Notes under the pieces: model-generated
Told to the model about the DNA's origin: nothing
Databases searched by the model: none
The model's input: the letters and a program-made list of their open reading frames with translations, nothing else
Shown here: positions 19,028 through 28,501 of the stretch, one piece after another
Layout of the letters: each line of letters begins with the position of its first letter
How positions within the stretch are numbered: the first letter of the stretch is position 1
Program-made: the position numbers and the translations under genes
Assembly (NCBI GenBank): GCA_944391965.1
Contig: CALXVH010000008.1
Location: forward strand, 1 to 59,514
Origin: an uncultured Clostridia bacterium
GTDB lineage: Bacteria; Bacillota; Clostridia; TANB77; CAG-508
Direction of reading: 5' to 3'
DNA: 59,514 nt

Positions 19028-19591
19028 CTATACTTTTTTCGCAATTACCCAAAATACATGCCAGTGTTTCATTTGATGCATTGCAGATTCTCCATCTCTT
19101 TCTATCTCATTTAATTTTAATATTTTAAAATCTTTTAATAAATCTTCTATTTCTTCTTTTTCATAAAATTGTATTTTATCATTTCCAAACCACGAATCAT
19201 TCTTTCCAAAGAAATTACATAAGAAGTAACCATTTTCATTTAAAGAATTTTTTATTTTATCTAGCAACTTAACTAATGCTTCTTTATTACAAAAAGGTAA
19301 AGCTTCATATGATATAACTAAATCTGTTTTTGGTAAGTATGCTTCAGAAAATTTAGCCTGCTCAAAAGCTAATCTTGCTTTTTCTTCTGCTGTTAAATCT
19401 TTATACAAAAATTTCGTCACATCAACTCTATCAATCGCAGTTACAGTTATATTGTTTTGTACTAAGAATTTAGTATCTCTACCTGCACCACACCCTAAAT
19501 CTACTGCTGTTTTTATACTTGGATTATTCTTTATAAAATTCACCAAGATTTTATGTGGCTCTAGTTTACTATTATTTTCAAAAAAATTCAT
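19028..19591 (-). CDS. class I SAM-dependent methyltransferase
   Basis: 187 residues with the SAM-binding motif VDLGCGAGRDTKFL near residue 30 and the following acidic motif TAIDRVD. The start is placed at ATG 19591, two bases after the upstream stop, rather than at the in-frame ATG 19612 that would overlap by 20 bases. Homologues include TehB-like and small-molecule methyltransferases. The substrate cannot be read. It follows the DUF84 NTPase. Confidence 0.85.
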   Translation of the reverse strand: MNFFENNSKLEPHKILVNFIKNNPSIKTAVDLGCGAGRDTKFLVQNNITVTAIDRVDVTKFLYKDLTAEEKARLAFEQAKFSEAYLPKTDLVISYEALPFCNKEALVKLLDKIKNSLNENGYFLCNFFGKNDSWFGNDKIQFYEKEEIEDLLKDFKILKLNEIERDGESAMHQMKHWHVFWVIAKKV

Positions 19592-19592
19592 T

Positions 19593-20123
19593 TTATTTCC
19601 AAATCTCCCCATTAATAAAATGTGTTAATGCCATTATAAAGGCTTGTTCTGCTAAATCTATTCTGCTAACTTGTCCATGGCTTAACTGAGCTATTCCACC
19701 TCGTGGAGCTTTAATTTCTTTAGTCTCGAAAAGTTCTGCAAGCACATAACTCAATTCTTTTTCTTTTATTTCATCTATATATCTAGTTGGAATTGGATAT
19801 GCAGGTCCGAATCCAACAGCTCCTTCTTCATCTTTGTTTTCGATATATACTGTTGTTAAGTTTAGCCATGTTCCAAACTTATCTGTTATTCCAGATTCCA
19901 TTGCAACAAAAAAATCCGCTTCTAAATTACTTTCTTTTGCATATTTTTTTAAGTTCTTTACTCTATTTCGTGCACCTTGTAAAATTTCATCATTTACTGG
20001 TTGGTCTGCAACTTCTGATTCTACACTTATTCCCTCTATTGTAACATCATTAAAGTACCTTTCGAAGGCTTTTTTTGCACCTTCTATTTTTCCATTATTT
20101 TTCGTTCCAATTAGGATATTCAT
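19593..20123 (-). CDS. inosine/xanthosine triphosphatase-like NTPase (DUF84, YjjX family)
   Basis: A house-cleaning enzyme that hydrolyses non-canonical purine triphosphates such as ITP and XTP. 176 residues, typical length. It shows the N-terminal nucleotide-binding IGTKNNGKIEGAKKAF, the acidic VAMESGI and the C-terminal APRGGIAQLSHGQVSR characteristic of this family rather than of RdgB. RBS AGGTGAT. It lies 11 bases after the sulfatase-family gene. Confidence 0.88.
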   Translation of the reverse strand: MNILIGTKNNGKIEGAKKAFERYFNDVTIEGISVESEVADQPVNDEILQGARNRVKNLKKYAKESNLEADFFVAMESGITDKFGTWLNLTTVYIENKDEEGAVGFGPAYPIPTRYIDEIKEKELSYVLAELFETKEIKAPRGGIAQLSHGQVSRIDLAEQAFIMALTHFINGEIWK

Positions 20124-20134
20124 CTTTTATCACC

Positions 20135-22000
20135 TTATCTTAACAAATTCTCTAGAACTATAGATTTTGATATATCTAATTCGCTTCTCATATAATCATG
20201 ATATTTTTTTAGCTGTTCATTTTCCTCTACTATTTCGCCTGTTTGTATATCAAACCATAATTCATCATAATAGAAATCATTTGTAACGATTCTTTCGTTA
20301 TTTAAACATATAAAATCTTTTTTAGCTAACATATTTGTTCCTAATGATACTCCTGGATCCAAGTTACATAGGTATGCAAGTGTTGGTTTTATATCCAATT
20401 TACTAACAGTTTTATCTATTCTTAAATTACTAATGCCTGGTATTCGCATTCCTGCTAACACTCTAATATAATTTAATTTTATATCTACATCTGTAACATT
20501 TCCATCTAATTCACTTAAAAATTCTATCATTTCGTTATTATATATATCTAGTCCATTGTGATCCCCATATAAAATTATTACAGTATCATCATATAAGTCA
20601 GCTTTTTTTAGCTCATCTATAAATATACCAAATGCATAATCTGCATAATTTGCAGATTCTAGATAGTTTCCAAAGAATGTATCTTTATATTTTCCAACAT
20701 CTATATTAACTTTACCTCTATCTTGCAAACCGTCTAAAGTAAAACCAGTATGTGATGAGGCAGCAACAATATATGATACAAATGGAGCGTCATAATTTGA
20801 TAATTTTTCTACTGCTTGTCTATATAATAATTCATCTGATAAATATCCCATTACATCTTCTGAAATATCTGCAAAATTATCTTTTAATTCTACATGATCA
20901 ACTTCCATATTGTTGTATACATTAGTTCTATTCCAAAAATATCCATAATTTCCGTGCATATATGAAGTTGTATAATCCTTTTGATGAAACATCTTAAAAA
21001 TATCATCATAAGTATTTTTATAGTATCTACTATATGCCATTCCATTCTCTACGGGATATAATGATGTTACTGTTGAAAACTCTGAATCTGCTGTTGTAGA
21101 ATAGCTTTGCATATACATATTAGAAAGTCTTATATTTTCGTTTATAAATTTATTTAAGTTTGGCGTTACTTCTTTACCATTTATTGTTTTATTTAATACA
21201 AATTCTTGCATAGATTCTAGTTGAAGAATTATTACATTTTTGCCTTCCATTGAACCTGCAATATCTAGATAACTCTCTTCATATTCTTGATTATATTCAT
21301 CTTTTAAAGAATTATATGCTTCCATTACTTCAGTCTTATTTTTATATTTTGCCTGTTTTGAGCCATCAATAGCATTTAGTATATCTGATATATGATACCC
21401 ATAAATTGTTGCTTTTTTTATTTGTGTATCCCTATTATATGGGTCTTCTAAAGCTTTTTCGTTTCCATCTATCGCTGATGTAATAAATACATATATTGCG
21501 AATAATCCAATTAATGTTCTAATAACAATATATTGTACTTTGTTTTTTTGTCCCTTTTCTATTTTTATAAATTTTGATACAAATAAAATCACAAGAAGTA
21601 GTATATCTATAAAATAAAGTATTTGATGCATTTTTAATAGCATTGGCAATGTTGACATTATTTCTTCACCATATTGAAGATTAGTTATTTGTAATACAGA
21701 TAGCACATTACTTGAATAAGTATAATAAATATTGTCTGCAAACAAAATTATACTAATTATTGTATCTAATACTATTCCACCTATATTTCTTCCTTTTTTA
21801 GGTAATAAAAATAATATTCCAAATAATGATAAAATATATATTATACTACTTTCTATTGTTTTTATATCAATTTTTTCATTTATACATACTGTACTTTTAT
21901 AAAATAATATAGTTTTTAATATTATAAAAATTGCGAGTATGATAATGAAAAAACTAGAATTTATAACCTTATTTAATATTTCTTTTGTTTTTTCTTTCAC
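20135..22000 (-). CDS. lipoteichoic acid synthase-like sulfatase-family membrane protein
   Basis: 621 residues, starting at GTG with RBS AAAAAGGAG. Five N-terminal helices (about 12-190) are followed by an extracellular sulfatase-fold domain. STTADSEF near residue 303 holds the nucleophilic Thr of LtaS-type glycerol-phosphate transferases. Metal-site motifs SYMHGNYGYFWNR and YGDHNGLD are present. It probably polymerises or transfers glycerol-phosphate from phosphatidylglycerol onto a lipid or glycan anchor. It heads a four-gene run with the NTPase, methyltransferase and C26 genes. Confidence 0.9.
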   Translation of the reverse strand: MKEKTKEILNKVINSSFFIIILAIFIILKTILFYKSTVCINEKIDIKTIESSIIYILSLFGILFLLPKKGRNIGGIVLDTIISIILFADNIYYTYSSNVLSVLQITNLQYGEEIMSTLPMLLKMHQILYFIDILLLVILFVSKFIKIEKGQKNKVQYIVIRTLIGLFAIYVFITSAIDGNEKALEDPYNRDTQIKKATIYGYHISDILNAIDGSKQAKYKNKTEVMEAYNSLKDEYNQEYEESYLDIAGSMEGKNVIILQLESMQEFVLNKTINGKEVTPNLNKFINENIRLSNMYMQSYSTTADSEFSTVTSLYPVENGMAYSRYYKNTYDDIFKMFHQKDYTTSYMHGNYGYFWNRTNVYNNMEVDHVELKDNFADISEDVMGYLSDELLYRQAVEKLSNYDAPFVSYIVAASSHTGFTLDGLQDRGKVNIDVGKYKDTFFGNYLESANYADYAFGIFIDELKKADLYDDTVIILYGDHNGLDIYNNEMIEFLSELDGNVTDVDIKLNYIRVLAGMRIPGISNLRIDKTVSKLDIKPTLAYLCNLDPGVSLGTNMLAKKDFICLNNERIVTNDFYYDELWFDIQTGEIVEENEQLKKYHDYMRSELDISKSIVLENLLR

Positions 22001-22126
22001 GTTTTTCTCCTTTTTTCGACAATTATTTCAATAAATATATCATATTTTTTAATTCTTTTCTAGATATATTTTATTATTACAATTTTTTGGTATTCCTTCT
22101 AAATTCGGTCTAACTAAGCACTTAGG

Positions 22127-22155
22127 TTGAATAATTAACATAATTATGGTATAAT
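22127..22155 (+). promoter_or_regulatory. promoter of the 22.2-kb singleton gene
   Basis: TTGAAT, a 17-base spacer, then TATAAT, preceded by TGG to make an extended -10. The leader that follows can fold: GTTGCA (22173) with TGCAAC (22206) enclosing GTATCA/TGATAC. Confidence 0.7.
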
Positions 22156-22233
22156 AAAAAGTGACTATAAACGTTGCATTGTGTCTTGTATCATAATTGA
22201 TACTTTGCAACTAGATAAGAAAAGGAGAACAAT

Positions 22234-22722
22234 ATGATGACAAACAAGAATGCAACTGTTAACCCTGGAACAACTAAGGCAAGACCTGCTTCTGTGCTTC
22301 CTAAAGTTACTAATCCACAACCTACACCCATCGACCGGCTAAAAGATTGGTGGAAGAATCACTTTGGAACCCAGAAGGCTCGGCAGGCTACTGCAAAATC
22401 AGTTTCTCGTAGCATAGCTAATGCTATAAGAAGCTTTTCAATGGCAATGACGTTTAACCTAATATTGGCTCTGTTGGCAATGTTAGTCGTTGAATTCTGT
22501 CCTGAAGTTTCTGGAAAATGCCCTGTCTTCTTCCAGTTATGTGAAGGAATTCTCGTATTTTACGAATTTCTGCTAAGAGCCGTATTCACCGTACTTAAGG
22601 CATTTATTCAGCTGTTCACGCTGAACTGGCCTAGTGCAGCAGATAGCCTCTCAGCAATGCTTACAGAAGGTGGACGTCTTCTAACTGAACTGTTCAACTG
22701 GGTTCAGTCAATTACATTCTAA
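22234..22722 (+). CDS. membrane-associated protein of unknown function, atypical composition
   Basis: 162 residues. A polar, Pro/Thr-rich N-terminus (1-35), a basic stretch with WWKNHFGTQKARQATAKS, then two or three hydrophobic helices (about 65-90, 100-125 and possibly 145-160). RBS AAGGAG six bases before ATG. Base composition (about 44% GC by eye) and codons such as CGG, CTG and GCC differ sharply from both neighbours. It is a single-gene unit with its own promoter, structured leader and GC-rich terminator. I do not recognise the family. Likely acquired by transfer. Confidence 0.65.
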   Translation: MMTNKNATVNPGTTKARPASVLPKVTNPQPTPIDRLKDWWKNHFGTQKARQATAKSVSRSIANAIRSFSMAMTFNLILALLAMLVVEFCPEVSGKCPVFFQLCEGILVFYEFLLRAVFTVLKAFIQLFTLNWPSAADSLSAMLTEGGRLLTELFNWVQSITF

Positions 22723-22773
22723 CTTCTGTAATGCTATCGCATTACTCGAAACACATCTCTTTTAAATCTTTAT

Positions 22774-22805
22774 CCCTCGCCACGCTGTGACGAGGGCATT
22801 TCTTT
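22774..22805 (+). terminator. terminator of the 22.2-kb singleton
   Basis: CCCTCG-C-CAC pairs with GTG-A-CGAGGG around a GCT loop and is followed by CATTTCTTTT. More GC-rich than the terminators of native genes here. Confidence 0.8.
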
Positions 22806-22852
22806 TGTCAAAACCCAAAATTCTCCCAATCCTAGCTTGGAGTTTTCCAAAA

Positions 22853-22916
22853 CAAAAAATCGGGATTTAAGGAACGTCCCCAAATCCCGAAAGGACATCC
22901 CAAATCCCGAAAGAGC
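22853..22916. repeat. dispersed GGGACGTTCC repeat, locus 4
   Basis: CGGGATTTAAGGAACGTCCC then CAAATCCCG, followed by a shorter copy (GGACATCCCAAATCCCG) and a partial one (AAAGAGCATC). It sits between converging genes, just past the stop of the exporter permease. Confidence 0.88.
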
Positions 22917-22919
22917 ATC

Positions 22920-25900
22920 TTATTCTACACTCTTTAAACTACTAATCATATCAATCTTCTTTAATGCAAAATAGGTAATTACATTTACTATAATTGTAAA
23001 AGCAACTGTAATTAAAATAGCATATAAATAACTTATTGGATGTATAACTTTTGCAAATCTAAGCATATTTATCTCACAAGTACCAATTATAAAGTAATTT
23101 AAGAAGTAACCTCCAATTAGTCCTAGTGCAATTCCTATTATTGTTAATAATATGGTTTCTCTTGTTACATAAGTATATACTTCTTTATCATAAAAACCTA
23201 ATACCTTAATTGTCGCAAGTTCTTTTTGTCTTTCACTAATATTTATATTAGATAGATTATATAATACCACAAATGCAAGCAATCCTGCTGAAACGATTAA
23301 TATTACAACAACATAATTTAATGAACTAATCGTATCATCCAAAGTTTTCTCTGCATTTGAATTTAACGAAACTGTAGACACCTTACCACCATCTAATAAC
23401 TTTTTAGAAAGTTCTTCTTGTGCTTCTTCTGATAAATTATCTGCTTTTACAAGTAATACATTTGTATTATATATTTCTCCATATAAACTCTCATATATAT
23501 CTTTTGTCATGTAAATATAATGAGCTATATAATTTTCTGTTATATCTGAGACCTTAACTTCTTTATTTTCTTCTGAAGTTCCTTCTAATGTTATTGTATC
23601 TCCAACATTTACATCCAATAACTGTGCCAATTTATCTGTTAAAATAACTCCATCTGACGATAAATTAACTTCTTCTTTCTTATTATCCACATCATTTATT
23701 GTAATAACGTTTTTTAACTCTTCTGCATTATTTGGAACCACTACTTGCAAGTCTTCTGAATATTCATTATGATTTGCAGTATCTGCTACCATATATGTTT
23801 CTACAACATTATTAACATTTTCAGTATTTTGTAATTCTGTAATAACACTTTGTCTTTCCTCATCATTTAGACTACTCTTCATACTAACTTGAAAGTCATA
23901 TAAAAATACTTTTTCATATTGATTTGGTAATATAGTAGATATAGAATCTTTTATTCCAAACCCAGTTAATATTAAAGAAGTACAACCAAAGATACCTATA
24001 ATTGTCATTAAAAATCTCTTTTTATATCTAAATATATTTCTAATAGTAACTTTTTGCGAAAAGTTTAGTCTTTTCCATATAAATTTTACTCGTTCTAATA
24101 AAACTCTTTTTCCAAGCTTTGGAGCCTTTGGTCTTAATAGATTTGCTGGTTTTTCTCTTAAATCTCTTGCTACTGCATATATTGTAGCGCCAACAATACA
24201 AATATATATAAGTGCTAAACCAGATGATGAATGTTCCGAATTAAGTCCTACTACAAATTCTGGAATTGTATACATCATACTATACATCATCCAAATAACT
24301 CTTGGTATTAATTGCAATCCTATAACTATTCCAATTACACCACCAATTATACAAGCCAAGCTAGAATACAATATGTATTTAAACATTATTTGAGCTTTGT
24401 TATATCCTAAAGACTTTAATGTTCCTAGTTCTGTTCTATCTTCTTCTATCATTCTTGTCATAGAAGTTAATGACACCAATATTGCTATTGCAAAAAATAC
24501 AATTGGAAATACAATGCTTAAGCTATCTACACTTTGCGTGTCTTGTATAAAACTTACATATCCACTATTCTGATTTCTATCTAATATATACCATTCTGCA
24601 CTTTCTATCTCGTTAACTTTTTCTTTGGCATCAATTAATTCTGTTTCTGCATCTGCAATTTTAGTATTAAACTCTTCTTTTTTAGTAACTAATTCTGCCT
24701 CTGCTGTTTGTATTTCTTGTTTTGAAGTTTCTAATTCAGCTTTTGCATTACTTAACTGTGTTTCTGTCTTCTTTTTAGTACTTGCTAAATTTTTTTCTTG
24801 TTTACTTACTTGTGCTTTTGCTGATTCAATTTTGGCTTGAGCATCACTTATTGTGTCATTTGCAGAATTTATCTGGTTTTCTATTTCTGTAATTCCAGCT
24901 TGCAACTGCGTTTTATTTGTTTCTAATTCCTGTTTTTGAGTTTCCAAAGCTTGCTTTTTTACAGTTAAAGTAACTTTTTCTTCTTCACTTAAACTACTAT
25001 CGTTTAATTTATTTACTACATCATTATATGCTTGTGTTACTTGTTCTAGTGATTGATTTACCAACTGTAATGTTGATGTTAACTCTGTTTTTTTAGTATT
25101 TGCTTCGTCTATTTGAGTTTGAGCATTTTGTTTTTGTTCTTCTAGTGTTTTCTCATTTTTTTCTATTTCGGCTTTTGCACTCTGAATCTTCTTTTCTGCA
25201 TTTGCAAATTCTTTATTGGCTTTTTCTTCGTTTGATTTTATCTCACTCTCACCAGTTGTTATTTGCTTTTTGCCATCTTCTATTTTAGCCTCTGCATCAG
25301 CTAGCTGTTTTTCTCCATCAGCCTTTTGAGTATTAAAATCGTTTTCTGCCTCTTGAATTTCTTCATTTGCTTCATCTATAAGTTCATTATATCTTGCAGT
25401 CTCTCTTTCTCCTTTAATTGCTTCTATTTGGCTCTTTGTATCTTCTACATAATTCTCGTATTTAGTAGAACTTGTTGTATATTTATCTGCATCTTTTAAA
25501 GTTACATATATTTCGGTATATACATCTGATTCTATATTATCTCTTGAAACATAAATAAAATTATTTATTGTTCCAGAACCTAAACTTGTTGTCCCTCTTT
25601 CTCTTGATATATATAATGGACTTTCTACAGTTCCTACTATTTTCAAATCTAATTCTTTAAGAATTTCATTTTCCCCATTTGCTTCTAAAGTTATAGTATC
25701 ACCAATTTTTTTATTTGCACTTGTTAAAAATGATGGCTCTACCAAACATTCATTGGCATTTGATGGCATACTTCCTTCAATTAATCTCGGTTTATTAATT
25801 TCTTCTATTGTTAATATTTTAGATACTAATTCTTTATTATTTACTTTTACTAAAATATCTTCTGAATATGTACCATAAACATTTTCTACATTCTCTATAT

Positions 25901-26132
25901 TTTTTATAGCATCTATATCACTATTTGTAAGCCCTAATGTAGACATTATTTGTATATCATACACATTTTGTTCTTTATAATACTTGTCTATAGTATCTAC
26001 CATGTCTGGAGATGTAGCTCTTAAACCTGCGAAAAAGCCTACTCCTAATAGTGCTATAAGCAAAATAGAAATAAATCTTTTATATGATGTTTTTATTTCT
26101 TTAAAACTATTTTTAAGTAGTGCTTTTTTCAT
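22920..26132 (-). CDS. ABC transporter permease, FtsX/MacB-like, with coiled-coil insertion
   Basis: 1070 residues. Helix 1 (about 18-38) is followed by an extracellular MacB-like periplasmic core, then a long Lys/Glu/Gln-rich coiled coil (about 245-510), a block of three helices (about 525-660) with an FtsX-domain signature (LGTLKSLGYNKAQIMFKYIL), a second soluble domain and three last helices carrying a second FtsX domain (LATIKVLGFYDKEVY). It pairs with the ATPase encoded 15 bases upstream. Such large permeases are mechanotransmitters or exporters of lipids, lipoproteins or peptides; the cargo here is unknown. Confidence 0.9.
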   Translation of the reverse strand: MKKALLKNSFKEIKTSYKRFISILLIALLGVGFFAGLRATSPDMVDTIDKYYKEQNVYDIQIMSTLGLTNSDIDAIKNIENVENVYGTYSEDILVKVNNKELVSKILTIEEINKPRLIEGSMPSNANECLVEPSFLTSANKKIGDTITLEANGENEILKELDLKIVGTVESPLYISRERGTTSLGSGTINNFIYVSRDNIESDVYTEIYVTLKDADKYTTSSTKYENYVEDTKSQIEAIKGERETARYNELIDEANEEIQEAENDFNTQKADGEKQLADAEAKIEDGKKQITTGESEIKSNEEKANKEFANAEKKIQSAKAEIEKNEKTLEEQKQNAQTQIDEANTKKTELTSTLQLVNQSLEQVTQAYNDVVNKLNDSSLSEEEKVTLTVKKQALETQKQELETNKTQLQAGITEIENQINSANDTISDAQAKIESAKAQVSKQEKNLASTKKKTETQLSNAKAELETSKQEIQTAEAELVTKKEEFNTKIADAETELIDAKEKVNEIESAEWYILDRNQNSGYVSFIQDTQSVDSLSIVFPIVFFAIAILVSLTSMTRMIEEDRTELGTLKSLGYNKAQIMFKYILYSSLACIIGGVIGIVIGLQLIPRVIWMMYSMMYTIPEFVVGLNSEHSSSGLALIYICIVGATIYAVARDLREKPANLLRPKAPKLGKRVLLERVKFIWKRLNFSQKVTIRNIFRYKKRFLMTIIGIFGCTSLILTGFGIKDSISTILPNQYEKVFLYDFQVSMKSSLNDEERQSVITELQNTENVNNVVETYMVADTANHNEYSEDLQVVVPNNAEELKNVITINDVDNKKEEVNLSSDGVILTDKLAQLLDVNVGDTITLEGTSEENKEVKVSDITENYIAHYIYMTKDIYESLYGEIYNTNVLLVKADNLSEEAQEELSKKLLDGGKVSTVSLNSNAEKTLDDTISSLNYVVVILIVSAGLLAFVVLYNLSNINISERQKELATIKVLGFYDKEVYTYVTRETILLTIIGIALGLIGGYFLNYFIIGTCEINMLRFAKVIHPISYLYAILITVAFTIIVNVITYFALKKIDMISSLKSVE

Positions 26133-26147
26133 AGTTCCACCTCCTTA

Positions 26148-26849
26148 TTACCATTCTATCTCCTCGATTGGTGTTGGATTCTCATTTATTATCATATCTT
26201 CTGCGGTTCCATTTTTGAATTTTATAACTTTATCTGCCATTGGAGCTATTGCTCCATTATGAGTAATTATTATGACTGTCATATTTTCTTTTCTAGACAT
26301 ATCTTGCAATAGCTTTAATATTTGTTTACCTGTTTTATAGTCCAATGCTCCTGTAGGTTCATCACATAGCAATAACTTTGGATTTTTAGCTATTGCTCTT
26401 GCAATAGCAACCCTTTGTTGTTCTCCTCCAGATAATTGTGAAGGAAAGTTATTTTTTCTTTCTGCTAAGCCTACCTTTTCCATTACTTGTTCTGGATTTA
26501 AAGATTTCTTACATATTTGTGTTGCAAGTTCTACATTTTCTATTGCAGTTAAATTTTGAACTAAATTATAAAATTGAAATACAAAACCTATATCTTCTCT
26601 CCTATATTTTATTAAATCCCTATTTTTTAATCTGGAGATTTCTTTATTATCTACTATAACTCTTCCAGATGTGGCATTATCCATACCACCTAATATGTTT
26701 AAAGCTGTAGTTTTGCCTGCCCCACTTGGACCTACTATTACAACTAGTTCTCCTTTTTCTATGCTTAAATTCGCATTACTTAAGGCGTGTATTATAACTT
26801 CTCCCATTTTATAATCTTTACATACATTTTTAAATTCGATATATGACAT
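26148..26849 (-). CDS. ABC transporter ATP-binding protein, MacB/LolD type
   Basis: 233 residues from ATG 26849, chosen because AAAGGAG lies at the right distance; a GTG three codons earlier overlaps that RBS. Walker [10 protein letters not shown] at about 40-48, signature LSGGEQQR near 137 and Walker [13 protein letters not shown]. This is the ATPase of the exporter whose permease gene follows. It begins directly after the phosphatase gene. Confidence 0.93.
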   Translation of the reverse strand: MSYIEFKNVCKDYKMGEVIIHALSNANLSIEKGELVVIVGPSGAGKTTALNILGGMDNATSGRVIVDNKEISRLKNRDLIKYRREDIGFVFQFYNLVQNLTAIENVELATQICKKSLNPEQVMEKVGLAERKNNFPSQLSGGEQQRVAIARAIAKNPKLLLCDEPTGALDYKTGKQILKLLQDMSRKENMTVIIITHNGAIAPMADKVIKFKNGTAEDMIINENPTPIEEIEW

Positions 26850-26854
26850 AATAA

Positions 26855-27310
26855 TCACTCCTTTGTTAAGTAATTATATAAAGCTTGACATCCTTTTAGT
26901 ACTTCTTCATAAGTTTTGGTAAAATTTCCTGTGTACCAAGGATCTGCTATATCTTTTTTCTCATTTGTAAAATCCAATAATTTATATACTTTATTTGCTG
27001 TATCTTTACCTACAATTGCTTTTATTCGTACTATATTGCTATTTTCCATTCCAATTATATAATCATATTTATAATAATCTTCCTTTTTTAGTTGTTTAGC
27101 TCTATGTTTTTGAAATGGTATATTATGTTCAAGTAATTTCTCTTTAGTTCCATAATGCATATCATTTCCAATTTCTTCTGTACTTGTTGCAGCAGAAGAA
27201 ATGTAGAAGTTTTTTTCTTGTCCGTTTTTTGCTACTATGTCTTTAAAAATATATTCTGCCATTGGTGATCTACATATATTTCCAAGACATACAAATAGTA
27301 TTTTTCGCAT
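26855..27310 (-). CDS. low-molecular-weight protein tyrosine phosphatase
   Basis: 151 residues, with the P-loop VCLGNICRSP at 7-16 (nucleophile Cys8, Arg14) and the general-acid loop DPWYTG near residue 122. All catalytic residues are present. Members dephosphorylate protein tyrosines or arginines, or act in capsule regulation. It lies directly upstream of the ABC exporter genes and is probably co-transcribed. No kinase gene is visible nearby. Confidence 0.92.
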   Translation of the reverse strand: MRKILFVCLGNICRSPMAEYIFKDIVAKNGQEKNFYISSAATSTEEIGNDMHYGTKEKLLEHNIPFQKHRAKQLKKEDYYKYDYIIGMENSNIVRIKAIVGKDTANKVYKLLDFTNEKKDIADPWYTGNFTKTYEEVLKGCQALYNYLTKE

Positions 27311-27427
27311 ATTATTTCCTCCTATATAAGAATTGTATCATACTTTTATGTCCTTTTGGTAAATTTCACAAAATTTTCCAATATTACTTTTTTTATATTT
27401 TTTTATTACATTTTTGTAATAAAAATG

Positions 27428-27456
27428 TTGACATTTTTTAATATTTGTCCTATAAT
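27428..27456 (+). promoter_or_regulatory. consensus sigma-A promoter
   Basis: TTGACA, exactly 17 bases, TATAAT: both hexamers perfect. It drives the 51-codon gene at 27526. Confidence 0.85.
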
Positions 27457-27525
27457 GAATTTATATTATGGAAAATACTAAAGATTTTTGACATAGATAC
27501 TATAGATAAAAAGGAGAGAAATACA

Positions 27526-27681
27526 ATGGAAAATTATAATAAAACTGATTGTTTAGCTTTAACAATCAGAAAAGAACATAGGTTGGTAGTTATTAACAAA
27601 GCAGTTAAGAAAACTATAACAATTTCTGTTAAAACTATATTGGCAGCAATATGTTTAACTTTATTAAATGTCTTTGTTTAA
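27526..27681 (+). CDS. 51-residue membrane peptide of unknown function
   Basis: ATG 27526 follows AAGGAGAG at a good distance. The product is polar and basic at the N-terminus (MENYNKTDCLALTIRKEHRL) and hydrophobic at the C-terminus (about 31-51, ending LLNVFV), suggesting one membrane-inserted helix. A perfect promoter upstream and a repeat-derived hairpin with a T-run downstream make a complete, probably highly expressed unit. A type I toxin-like peptide or a small regulatory membrane protein are possibilities; I recognise no family. Confidence 0.55.
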   Translation: MENYNKTDCLALTIRKEHRLVVINKAVKKTITISVKTILAAICLTLLNVFV

Positions 27682-27698
27682 TTATATATTCAATACAA

Positions 27699-27735
27699 CG
27701 GGATTTGAGGGACGTTCCTTAAATCCCGATTTTTT
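27699..27735 (+). terminator. dispersed repeat (locus 5) acting as terminator
   Basis: CGGGATTTGAGG and CCTTAAATCCCG form a long stem around GACGTT, followed by ATTTTTT. It is a single clean copy of the window-wide repeat and sits where the small gene at 27526 needs its terminator. Confidence 0.8.
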
Positions 27736-27780
27736 GTGAAATTAATAATTGCATACTAAATTATATATTTAATTTACTCT

Positions 27781-27822
27781 AAAAAATAAGTGCCTCTTTT
27801 CATTAAGAAGCACTTATTTTTA
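27781..27822 (-). terminator. terminator of the 27.8-kb gene
   Basis: AAGTGC/GCACTT stem extended by AT pairs, minus-strand U-run ATTTTTT. Confidence 0.7.
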
Positions 27823-28404
27823 GCTTTCACTAGCATTTATAATTATTTGCTGGTTTTCTACAATTATATTTAAAATATTTTTTCCTTCATCTGGTTTTAA
27901 TCTTTTCTGATTATCTGTATAATATTTTTTTATGTCTTTATTCATGTTATCTCCAATTTGTGCTAAAGACATCTCTTCAGCATTTTCTTGTTTTTCTGCT
28001 TTTTCTATTACTTTATCTTTAATATTTATATCTACTTTTACTATCTCTTTATCATCAACTTTATAATATAAATTAACTGTTCCTGTTTCTAAATTTTCTA
28101 ATTTATAATGAGCTCTTACTAATTGCATATTTTTCATATTCAAATGCTCTATTACCTCATTATTTAAGTCATTTAAAACTAAAATATCTGAAGATATTTT
28201 TTTGTCTGAATTACTAATTCTTACTTCATTGTTTGTTTCACTACTTCTTATGTTAGTAATTATAAAATATCCTGCTATTAGTATAATAATTATGACAAAG
28301 AAAATTAATACTTTTCTTTTATCTATTTTTTTTGAACTTCTACTTTTTGCTTTTTGGTGAGAACTAGATTTTCCTGCTGTCTCATTTTTATATCTCTTTG
28401 CCAA
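27820..28404 (-). CDS. single-pass membrane protein of unknown function
   Basis: 194 residues. A basic, Ser-rich cytoplasmic head (about 1-30), one helix (about 32-50) and an extracellular domain (about 65-190) with alternating strand-like segments (GTVNLYYKVDDKEIVKVDI) and a C-terminal strand NIIVENQQIIINA. This resembles a small anchored extracellular domain. It lies downstream of the large Ig-repeat gene, separated from it by a terminator, so it is probably transcribed on its own. No family recognised. Confidence 0.65.
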   Translation of the reverse strand: MAKRYKNETAGKSSSHQKAKSRSSKKIDKRKVLIFFVIIIILIAGYFIITNIRSSETNNEVRISNSDKKISSDILVLNDLNNEVIEHLNMKNMQLVRAHYKLENLETGTVNLYYKVDDKEIVKVDINIKDKVIEKAEKQENAEEMSLAQIGDNMNKDIKKYYTDNQKRLKPDEGKNILNIIVENQQIIINASES

Positions 28405-28459
28405 AATATTTCCCCCTTATTATAAAATATTAGGTTATACGTCTTAAGTTTTATTATAT

Positions 28460-28490
28460 ATAAAAGGTAGAAATCACTTTCTACCTTTTA
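28460..28490 (-). terminator. terminator after the Ig-repeat gene
   Basis: AAAAGGTAGAAA pairs perfectly with TTTCTACCTTTT over a four-base loop, directly after the stop at 28502. Confidence 0.75.
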
Positions 28491-28501
28491 TACTTTTGTG
28501 A

